Below, in pieces: positions 1-6,040 of a stretch of 10,114 nt of DNA. Source of the stretch: Paracoccaceae bacterium (GTDB lineage Bacteria; Pseudomonadota; Alphaproteobacteria; Rhodobacterales; Rhodobacteraceae); contig SKKS01000256.1 of the NCBI GenBank assembly GCA_007123625.1, positions 1 through 10,114 on the forward strand, in the 5' to 3' direction. The position numbers were made by a program, and so were the translations under genes. The notes beneath the pieces are model-generated. The model had not been told where the DNA came from, did not search any database, and saw nothing but the letters and a program-made list of their open reading frames with translations. How positions within the stretch are numbered: the first letter of the stretch is position 1; each line of letters opens with the position of its first letter.

Positions 1-486
1 ATGCACCAGCCCTTCACCCACCAGCACCTGCCCGACATTGCACAGGGGAATGATCTCGCCCGCCATGCCATGCCCTTCGGACGGGATCACCGGGGACAGC
101 CCGTCATTCAACCGCGCGGCCATGAAGCGGCAAAGCTCTGGCGTCACCGCGCTGAACCCCGTCAGGAACTGTGCCAGCCGGATCAGCAGCGCCCCGCGCC
201 CGATGCTGGCAGGGTACGCCGGACCCGACGCCACTGACCGCGCGAGCAGCACATGGCGCGGCATCGCAGCCATGTCAGCGGCGCTCAGATCCTGCCCCGC
301 GAGCGCCCCCAGCCCGGTGTTCACCCCGTAGCAGACGACACCGGTTTCCAGATGACGCAGGAACAGCGCCCGCGATTGCGCCACCCGCGCAAGGGCACCC
401 TCGCTCAGCCCGACCGCGCAGCCCCCCGTGACCACGGCGTCATAGGCCCGGGGGGTCAGGTCGGCGGGCAGGTCAAGAAGTATCAT
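1..486 (-). CDS. Aromatic amino acid lyase (HAL/PAL superfamily) homologue lacking the MIO triad, N-terminal part
   Basis: Only the first 162 codons are present; the frame is still open at the left edge, and family members are usually about 500 residues. Superfamily features seen: CYGVNTGLG at residues 52-60 (HutH has YGINTGFG, with catalytic Tyr53, matched by Tyr53 here), a GFS motif at 110-112, and IPSEGHGMAGEIIPL at 134-148 followed by a GEG at 157-159. In classical members the last region reads GSVGASGDLAPL, and Ala-Ser-Gly condenses into the electrophilic MIO group. Here the triad is Met141-Ala142-Gly143, with no Ser or Cys. The position of HutH His83 is Arg83. ATG at 486 overlaps the preceding ATPase stop as ATGA, with GGAG five bases upstream. 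Fold membership is fairly secure. Ammonia-lyase activity is doubtful; another elimination or isomerisation chemistry, or a non-catalytic role, is possible. Confidence 0.85.
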   Translation of the reverse strand, partial: MILLDLPADLTPRAYDAVVTGGCAVGLSEGALARVAQSRALFLRHLETGVVCYGVNTGLGALAGQDLSAADMAAMPRHVLLARSVASGPAYPASIGRGALLIRLAQFLTGFSAVTPELCRFMAARLNDGLSPVIPSEGHGMAGEIIPLCNVGQVLVGEGLVH

Positions 487-1421
487 GGCATCTCCAGCGG
501 AAAATGGCAGGCAAAGCTCTGCCCGCCCAGTGCGCGCAGTTCCGGCGGCTCCACGCGGCAGCGGCTTTCGGCGCGCGGGCAGCGGGTGTGGAACCGGCAC
601 CCCGGCGGCGGGGTCATCGGGCTCGGAATCTCGCCCTGCAGCACCACCTTCTTGCGTCGCAGCGCAGGGTCGATTTCCGGATTGGCCGCCAACAAGGCAT
701 GCGTATAGGGGTGGCGGGGCGCGGTGAACACCTGCCGGGTGGTGCCGATTTCCATGATCTGGCCAAGATATAGCACCGCCACCCGGTCGGTCACCTTACG
801 GATCACGTTCAGATTGTGGCTGACCATCAGATAGGTCAGGCCATACTGCCGCCTGAGTTCGGCCAGCAGGTTCAGAAGATCGCCCTGAATGGACACATCA
901 AGGCCAGCTGTCGGTTCGTCCGCGACCACAAGGCGCGGGTGCAGCACGAGCGCCCGTGCGATGCCTACCCGGCGCGCCTGTCCGCCGCTGATCTGGTGTG
1001 GATACTTGTCCAGCAACACCGGCGACAGGTTCACTGCGGCCATGAGCGCTTCGATACGATGAAACTCGGCCCTTGGGTCCAGCCCGTGAATGCGCAGAGG
1101 TTCCGTCAGCAGGCTGCGGATGGTCAGGCGCGGCGACAGGGACGAATACGCATCCTGAAAGATGATCTGCGCCTGGCGACGAAACCACATGCGTTCGCGC
1201 CGCTTCAGTCCGGCCAGCTCGCGGCCCTCGAAAGTCACTTGTCCTTCGGTCGGCGTGTAGAGCCCCAGCAGCGCCTTGGCGATGGTGGTCTTGCCTGATC
1301 CGCTTTCCCCGACCAGCCCCAGGGTCTCGCCTTCGGTCAGGTCGAAGCTGACGCCATCCACCGCGCGCAGCCGCCCGTCAAAGACGATGCGCAACCCATC
1401 CACATGCACCAGTTCAGTCAT
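483..1421 (-). CDS. Peptide-type ABC importer, second ATPase (DppF/OppF family)
   Basis: This 312-residue protein should be one of the two nucleotide-binding subunits that power uptake at the inner membrane. Motifs seen: Walker A GESGSGKT (38-45), Q-loop IIFQD (Gln89), ABC signature ISGGQARR (144-151), Walker B LVVADEP (164-170) and switch His202. The C-terminal Dpp/Opp domain has four cysteines (275, 281, 288, 305) in the GCxFxxRCPxAxxxC arrangement. I chose ATG 1421 rather than the in-frame start at 1520 because it gives the normal N-terminus (MTELVHVDGL), has a GAGG upstream, and overlaps the first ATPase stop as ATGA. The frame up to 1520 lies inside the preceding gene. The signature carries Ala-Arg where family members commonly have Arg-Gln; function is probably unaffected. 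Substrate unknown. Confidence 0.95.
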   Translation of the reverse strand: MTELVHVDGLRIVFDGRLRAVDGVSFDLTEGETLGLVGESGSGKTTIAKALLGLYTPTEGQVTFEGRELAGLKRRERMWFRRQAQIIFQDAYSSLSPRLTIRSLLTEPLRIHGLDPRAEFHRIEALMAAVNLSPVLLDKYPHQISGGQARRVGIARALVLHPRLVVADEPTAGLDVSIQGDLLNLLAELRRQYGLTYLMVSHNLNVIRKVTDRVAVLYLGQIMEIGTTRQVFTAPRHPYTHALLAANPEIDPALRRKKVVLQGEIPSPMTPPPGCRFHTRCPRAESRCRVEPPELRALGGQSFACHFPLEMP

Positions 1422-2428
1422 GGCGCGGCCTCGGGCGGTTGCGACGGGGCCTGCACCAGAAAGCAGGCGGCACGGTGCCCCGGGCCTGCGCTGCGTAACG
1501 CGGGCACCTGCGCGCGACATTCGGGCATGACGTGGGCGCAGCGCCCGGCGAAAATGCAGCCCGTCGGCACCCGCGTCAGGTCCGGAACCTCGCCGGGAAT
1601 GACGACGAGTTTGGCGTCGGACTGGTCACGGGTGCTCTGCTCACAGGCCAGAAGCGCCTGTGTGTAGGGATGGGCAGGGCGCGCGAACAGCGCATCGGCG
1701 GGGCCGGATTCCACCACCGTCCCAGCATACATAACTACCACCTGATCGCACAGTTCCGCCACCAGCCCCAGGCTGTGCGAGATGAAGAGGATCGACACGC
1801 CGGTATTGTCGCGCAGGGCCTCCAGAAGGCGCACGATCTGCGCCTCGATCGTCACATCAAGGGCGGTCGTGGGTTCATCCGCTATCAGCAGGTCAGGCTC
1901 TGTCAGGAGCGCCATTGCGATCATGATCCGCTGCCGCATGCCCCCGCTGAACTGGTGCGGGTAATCCCGTATCCGTTCAGCCGCGTCCGGGATCCCGACC
2001 TTGTCGAGCATCGCCACCGCCCTTGCGTGCATCTGCGCTCTGCTTGCTCCCGGCGTCTTGGCGCGCTGCACATCGGTCATCAGCGTGCGGATTGAGAACA
2101 CCGGGTTCAACGCGGACATCGGGTCCTGAAAGATCATCGATATCCGCGCCCCGCGCAGGGCGCGCATGCGGGCGGGTGAAAGGGTCAGCAGATCGGTACC
2201 GTCCAGCGCCATTTCGCCGGTCATGCGCAACAGATTGCCCGGCATCAGCCGCAACAACGCGGTGGCCAGCGTCGACTTGCCGCTGCCGCTTTCGCCCACC
2301 ACCCCCACGATCTGCCCGCGCGCCATGTCGAGGGAAACGCCGCGCAGCACCTTCGCCTCGCCCCGGGTCGTGGCAAAGGACACGCTCAGATCGCGAACCG
2401 TCAGCAGGCTTGGGGGCGCGTTGCTCAT
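1418..2428 (-). CDS. Peptide-type ABC importer, first ATPase (DppD/OppD family)
   Basis: A 336-residue nucleotide-binding subunit, expected to pair with the ATPase encoded just downstream. Motifs seen: Walker A GESGSGKS (45-52), Q-loop IFQD (Gln101), signature FSGGMRQR (160-167), Walker B LLIADEP (180-186), D-loop ALD (189-191) and switch His218. The C-terminal extension typical of Dpp/Opp ATPases carries Cys291, Cys297, Cys304 and Cys322; in some family members this cysteine set binds a 4Fe-4S cluster, which is knowledge of the family and not shown here. The start ATG overlaps the stop of the upstream permease as ATGA, and its own stop overlaps the next ATPase the same way. All motifs are intact, so it should be active. 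Confidence 0.96.
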   Translation of the reverse strand: MSNAPPSLLTVRDLSVSFATTRGEAKVLRGVSLDMARGQIVGVVGESGSGKSTLATALLRLMPGNLLRMTGEMALDGTDLLTLSPARMRALRGARISMIFQDPMSALNPVFSIRTLMTDVQRAKTPGASRAQMHARAVAMLDKVGIPDAAERIRDYPHQFSGGMRQRIMIAMALLTEPDLLIADEPTTALDVTIEAQIVRLLEALRDNTGVSILFISHSLGLVAELCDQVVVMYAGTVVESGPADALFARPAHPYTQALLACEQSTRDQSDAKLVVIPGEVPDLTRVPTGCIFAGRCAHVMPECRAQVPALRSAGPGHRAACFLVQAPSQPPEAAP

Positions 2429-3261
2429 GGCTCGGTCCGCAGCTTGGGATCGACCGCGTCGCGCAATGCCTCGCCAAAAAGCGTGAAACCAAGTGTGGCG
2501 ATCGTCAGCGCCAGCCCGGCGAAAACGGCCATCCAGATCGACTGGTCAAGATAGGCATAGCCATCATTCAGCAGCGTGCCCCAACTGGGGCTCGGCGGCG
2601 GCACGCCGACGCCCAGAAACGACAACCCGGCTTCGATGGCGATGACAACGGGAATGTCCATGCTGGCCAGCACCACCAGCGGCCCGGACACGTTCGGCAC
2701 GATATGCACCAGCACAAGGCGCGCGGGCGACGCGCCCAGCACGCGTTCGGCCTCCAGAAACGGGCTGTTCTTCAACGCCAGTGTCTGCGCCCGCGCCACC
2801 CGACCGAAGTGCGGCACCAGTGTGACCGAAACGATCAGGATGATTTTCCACAGGCCCGGCCCCAGCAACGCGACCACCGCCAGTGCGAGCACAAGGCTGG
2901 GAAAGCTGCTGATGATGTCGAATATGATCAGAATCACCCGCTCAAGCCGGGGCGGCAAATAGGCGGCGGCGATGCCCAGCAACAGCCCCGCGACAAAGGC
3001 GATCAGGATCGACAGGATCGATACACCAAGTGCGATGCGCGTGCCATAAAGCAAACGGCTGAAGATGTCGCGGCCCAGCTGATCGGTGCCCAGCGGGTTC
3101 TGCAATGTCGGCCCCGAGAACCGGTTCATCACGGCGATCTGGTTGGGATCGTGCGGGGCGATCAGCGGTGCCAGCAGTGCCCCCAGCACCACAAGGACCA
3201 CCAGCACGAGCCCCAGCCGCCCGGTACCACTGCCCCAGATCCGCGCGAGTGTGGCGGTCAT
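2425..3261 (-). CDS. Peptide-type ABC importer, permease (DppC/OppC family)
   Basis: A 278-residue inner-membrane permease, the usual partner of the DppB-type subunit. It shows an N-terminal hydrophobic segment (about 15-36), a periplasmic stretch with the family hallmark NPLGTDQLGRDIFSRLLYGTR (about 55-75), further transmembrane segments, and the cytoplasmic EAA loop around LEAERVLGASPARLVLVHIVPN (about 168-190), which docks on the ATPases. The segment AGLSFLGVGVPPPSPSWGTLL is also typical of the family. The C-terminus LRDAVDPKLRTEP is a normal family ending. Start ATG overlaps the DppB-type stop as ATGA; stop overlaps the following ATPase in the same way. Substrate range cannot be deduced. 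Confidence 0.96.
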   Translation of the reverse strand: MTATLARIWGSGTGRLGLVLVVLVVLGALLAPLIAPHDPNQIAVMNRFSGPTLQNPLGTDQLGRDIFSRLLYGTRIALGVSILSILIAFVAGLLLGIAAAYLPPRLERVILIIFDIISSFPSLVLALAVVALLGPGLWKIILIVSVTLVPHFGRVARAQTLALKNSPFLEAERVLGASPARLVLVHIVPNVSGPLVVLASMDIPVVIAIEAGLSFLGVGVPPPSPSWGTLLNDGYAYLDQSIWMAVFAGLALTIATLGFTLFGEALRDAVDPKLRTEP

Positions 3262-4232
3262 GGCATCCGCCCCCCGGTGCCGCCCCGCCGCGACATGCGC
3301 GGGTCAAGCTTGGAATAGGACAGATCGACCAGCAGGTTCGTCACCACGAACAGGAACACCACCACCAGCACCCCGGCTTGCACCACCGGGTAGTTGCGGG
3401 TGTTGATCGCCGCGTAGATCAGGCTGCCGATTCCCGGCCGGGCAAAGATGATCTCGGCGAAGATGGCGCCTCCCAGAAGCCGCCCCACCCCCAGGCCAAG
3501 GATCGCCACCGTGGGAATCGCGGCATTCTTGAGCGCGTACTTGTAGACGATGCGGTTTTCGGAAATCCCATAGGCCCGGCTGGTCCGGATGAAGTTCTCG
3601 TTCAGCACCTCGAGCAGGGACGAGCGCACCAGCCGCGCGATATAGCCGATCCAGCCAAGCGCCAGCGAGGTCGCGGGCAGCACCAGCCGGACCAGCTGAT
3701 CCCAGAAGCCGCCGGTCCGGCTGACACCAAGGACCGGAAACCAGTTCAGCCAGATCGAAAAGATCAGCACCAGATAGATCGCCACCACGAAGTTGGGTAT
3801 CGCGATGAAACCGACGCTGATGACGGCGGTGATACGGTCACCCACGGTGTTCGGGTGGGTCGCCGCGTAACAGCCCAGCGGCACCCCGATCGCCACCGCG
3901 ATGCCGATGGCGGCAAAGGTCAGCGCGATCGTATAGGGCAGCACGTCCATCACCATGTTCAGGATGGGCCGCCCGCTGATGACATCGACGCCCAGATCGC
4001 CACGCAGGACGTTGCCGAAGAACCGGCCCACCTGCGCATAGATCGGCAAGTCCAGGCCCATCCGCTCGGACAGGGCCTGCAGCGCCTCGGGCGATGCGCG
4101 CGGACCAAGGAGGACCCGCGCAGGGTCCCCCGGCACAAACAGCGTGAGCGAAAACAGGACCAGCATTGCGCCGAAGAGGACCAGCACCGTGGTGATGATC
4201 CGGCTTATGACATAGCGCATCGTATCAGACAT
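3258..4232 (-). CDS. Peptide-type ABC importer, permease (DppB/OppB family)
   Basis: A 324-residue inner-membrane permease with about six transmembrane segments, the first at about residues 9-30. Family marks: LTLFVPGDPARVLLGPRASPEALQAL near the N-terminus, followed by the MGLD..IYAQ..RFFGNVLRGDLG stretch, and the EAA loop ENFIRTSRAYGISENRIVYKYALKNAAIP, which contacts the ATPases. The ending DLSYSKLDPRMS is typical of DppB/OppB proteins. ATG 4232 is chosen; ATG 4220, four codons later, is a possible alternative, and neither has a strong Shine-Dalgarno (GAGAG lies upstream of the first). It follows the binding-protein gene after a 57-base gap containing a hairpin, and it overlaps the next permease by 4 bases. 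Confidence 0.96.
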   Translation of the reverse strand: MSDTMRYVISRIITTVLVLFGAMLVLFSLTLFVPGDPARVLLGPRASPEALQALSERMGLDLPIYAQVGRFFGNVLRGDLGVDVISGRPILNMVMDVLPYTIALTFAAIGIAVAIGVPLGCYAATHPNTVGDRITAVISVGFIAIPNFVVAIYLVLIFSIWLNWFPVLGVSRTGGFWDQLVRLVLPATSLALGWIGYIARLVRSSLLEVLNENFIRTSRAYGISENRIVYKYALKNAAIPTVAILGLGVGRLLGGAIFAEIIFARPGIGSLIYAAINTRNYPVVQAGVLVVVFLFVVTNLLVDLSYSKLDPRMSRRGGTGGRMP

Positions 4233-4253
4233 GATCCGGCTCTCGCGTAGGTG

Positions 4254-4277
4254 CCCGGCCGACAGGCGCCGACCGGG
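4254..4277. other. Imperfect hairpin between binding-protein and permease genes
   Basis: A 24-base imperfect inverted repeat: a 5-bp GC stem (CCCGG/CCGGG), a mismatch, then 2 more pairs. It lies in the 57-base gap after the binding-protein stop. There is no T-run after it on the minus strand, so it is not a classical terminator. In many importer operons a hairpin at this place protects the 3' end of the binding-protein message and makes it more abundant than the permease message. That role here is inference. Confidence 0.35.
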
Positions 4278-4289
4278 ACATGGCAGGCA

Positions 4290-5849
4290 TCATGCAGGCG
4301 CGAAATGCGCGTATTGCCAGTCATCGCCATTCGGCAGGATCGCGGGTTCAAGCCAGTCCTTGACCGCGAACAGGTTCACCTCGTGCGTCAGCCAGATATA
4401 GGCGCTGGACTCGTCCATCAACTCTTGCATGCGGATATAGGTTTCGGCGCGCACGGCCTCGTCGACAGTGGAATCGGCCACCGCGTTCATCTGGTCGAAT
4501 TCCTCGGACGACCAGCGCTGCCAGTTCCAGCTGCCGATCTGGCCGGTCACGAACCACTGGGTCTGGAATGACGGATCGGCCTTGCCGCCGAAGCGCTGGA
4601 TCGAAAGTTCCAGGTTTTCGCCGGCTTCACCTTCGCCCATCGACCAGTAGGTGCCGCCGTCAAGCACCTCGAGTTCCAGGTTGATGCCGACCTGCGCCAG
4701 TTGCGCCTGCGCCACCAGGCCCGCCGTCTGATAGGCCGGGCGGTTAAGCAGCGTCAGCCGCAGGTTCAGCCCGCTGCCGTGCCCGGCCTCTGCCAGCAGG
4801 GCGCGCGCGGCGTCCAGATCCTGCGCGTGGACCGGGGCGTCCTGCCAATGGCCCAGAAGCCCCGGCGCCATCAGCGCGTGCGCCCGCCCCACAGCCCCGT
4901 CCCAGGCCGCAAGCAGGATTTCATCGACGTCCAACGCCAGCCGGATTGCCTGACGCACGCGCAGATCGTCCAGCGGCGCCTTCTGCACGTTCATTCCGAT
5001 CCAGACATAGTTGATGCTGTCGCGGTTGATGATCTCGGTTCCAGGCTCGCGCTGCAAGGCCGCCGCGGCGGAGGGGCTGTCGAGTTTGGTGAAATGCACC
5101 TCGTTCGACCTGAACGCCAGCTGCGCGGTTTGCGGCTCCTGTATTGGCAGCAGGACAATTTCGGGGAACATCGGCGGATCGCCCAGATAGTCCGGATTGG
5201 CGGCCAGGGTGATGCTGGAATTGGGCGCCCAGTTCGTCATCTCGTAGGGGCCCGCACCGATCACGGTGGTCTTCATCCGTTCGCTGCCAAGCTCCTCGAA
5301 GGCGCGTTTGGACACGATGCAGCCGGAAATGTCGCTGAGCGCGATAAGCCACAGCGCCGGCGCCGGGTTCTTCAGGATCAGGCGACCCGAATGGGTGCCC
5401 GTCACTTCGACCCGCTCCAGCGCGGACCAGTCGGCGGCATAGGTCGCGGGATCTTCGCCCTCGGCGGGGTTGTTGAACCGCTCGAACGAGAATTTCACGT
5501 CTTCGGCGGTCATTTCCCCATAGCCCTGGTGGAACATGATCCCCGGCTTGAGCGTGAATTCGATGGTGGTCTCGTCGATCTGCTCCATCGATTCGGCGGC
5601 GTCATTGATCACCTCGAAGCTGTTCGGGGCGAACTGCGTCAGGCGGCGCATCGTAGCGCGCAGGATGTTCCCCTCGACCGAGCCGATCCGGCGCGCAGGA
5701 TCAAGGTTCTGCAGGTCCCGGTCAACCCGGACAGTGACGCTGCTGCCAGCCTGGGCAAAGGCGAATTCGGGCGCGGCGAAGGGAAGCCCGGCCAAGCCAA
5801 GCGCGGCCCCGCCCTGAAGTAGTCTGCGTCTGCTGATCAATGTCTTCAT
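4290..5849 (-). CDS. Family 5 extracellular solute-binding protein (DppA/OppA-like) with Tat-type signal
   Basis: A 519-residue periplasmic binding protein that should deliver substrate to the permease pair encoded downstream. The N-terminus carries a twin-arginine motif SRRRLLQ (6-12), a hydrophobic stretch (about 13-26) and a likely cleavage site after AFA (30-32), so export of the folded protein through Tat is probable. Family marks: an early DPARRIGSVEGNI segment, MTAEDVKFSFERF, GAGPYEMTNWAPNSSITLAANPDYLG, and DLRVRQAIRLALDVDEIL. ATG 5849 has GGAG six bases upstream (5856-5859). It is the first gene of the importer, preceded by a 191-base gap that may hold its own control signals. Family 5 proteins bind di- and oligopeptides, nickel, glutathione and other ligands; the ligand here is unknown. 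Confidence 0.95.
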   Translation of the reverse strand: MKTLISRRRLLQGGAALGLAGLPFAAPEFAFAQAGSSVTVRVDRDLQNLDPARRIGSVEGNILRATMRRLTQFAPNSFEVINDAAESMEQIDETTIEFTLKPGIMFHQGYGEMTAEDVKFSFERFNNPAEGEDPATYAADWSALERVEVTGTHSGRLILKNPAPALWLIALSDISGCIVSKRAFEELGSERMKTTVIGAGPYEMTNWAPNSSITLAANPDYLGDPPMFPEIVLLPIQEPQTAQLAFRSNEVHFTKLDSPSAAAALQREPGTEIINRDSINYVWIGMNVQKAPLDDLRVRQAIRLALDVDEILLAAWDGAVGRAHALMAPGLLGHWQDAPVHAQDLDAARALLAEAGHGSGLNLRLTLLNRPAYQTAGLVAQAQLAQVGINLELEVLDGGTYWSMGEGEAGENLELSIQRFGGKADPSFQTQWFVTGQIGSWNWQRWSSEEFDQMNAVADSTVDEAVRAETYIRMQELMDESSAYIWLTHEVNLFAVKDWLEPAILPNGDDWQYAHFAPA

Positions 5850-5941
5850 GGCACGCTCCGTTTCATCATTGCGGTTGAGTGTTACGGCGGGATTGGCGGC
5901 ATTTGCGCGCCGGGTGGTCGTCGGCGGACACGGTCGGTTTT

Positions 5942-5976
5942 GTCAGGGTCAGGTGCGTGGCTTACCCTGCGTCAGG
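5942..5976. repeat. Three GTCAGG repeats upstream of the binding-protein gene
   Basis: GTCAGG occurs at 5942-5947 and 5948-5953 in direct tandem and again at 5971-5976, within the 191-base gap between the hydrolase stop and the binding-protein start. The 23- and 29-base distances put the copies on roughly similar helix faces. They could be binding sites for a regulator of the importer; this is a weak inference because six-base motifs recur by chance. I could not find a convincing -35/-10 pair here. Confidence 0.25.
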
Positions 5977-5997
5977 ACAACTCGTTCTGTCACATTG

Positions 5998-6028
5998 CAA
6001 AAGCCGGAGACGGCGCGCAAGACTTTTG
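5998..6028 (-). terminator. Weak terminator-like or attenuator-like structure after the hydrolase gene
   Basis: On the minus strand, starting 12 bases past the hydrolase TAG, CAAAAG (6028-6023) and CTTTTG (6003-5998) form perfect 6-base inverted arms. Inside, GCCG-TCTC-CGGC forms a 4-bp stem directly followed by TTTTG. The short stem plus T-run resembles a weak intrinsic terminator, which would let part of the transcription read into the importer genes. The T-run is short and the stem small, so this may be only a processing site or chance. Confidence 0.3.
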
Positions 6029-6040
6029 TGCAGACATATT

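Noticed and set aside
1..486. Calling the left-edge gene hutH or a working histidine ammonia-lyase
   Set aside because: The fold matches, but Met-Ala-Gly replaces the Ala-Ser-Gly triad, the His83 position is Arg, and no other hut genes are in the window.
1422..1520. Upstream start for the second ATPase
   Set aside because: The extra 33 residues are Arg/Ala-rich, lie within the preceding gene in another frame, and do not resemble ATPase N-termini; ATG 1421 has the same ATGA overlap as its neighbours.
3105..4250. Long open frame on the plus strand (about 380 codons) opposite the first permease
   Set aside because: It is antisense to a clear DppB-type gene, has a Gln/His/Arg/Asp-rich composition typical of GC-rich shadow frames, and shows no recognisable domain.
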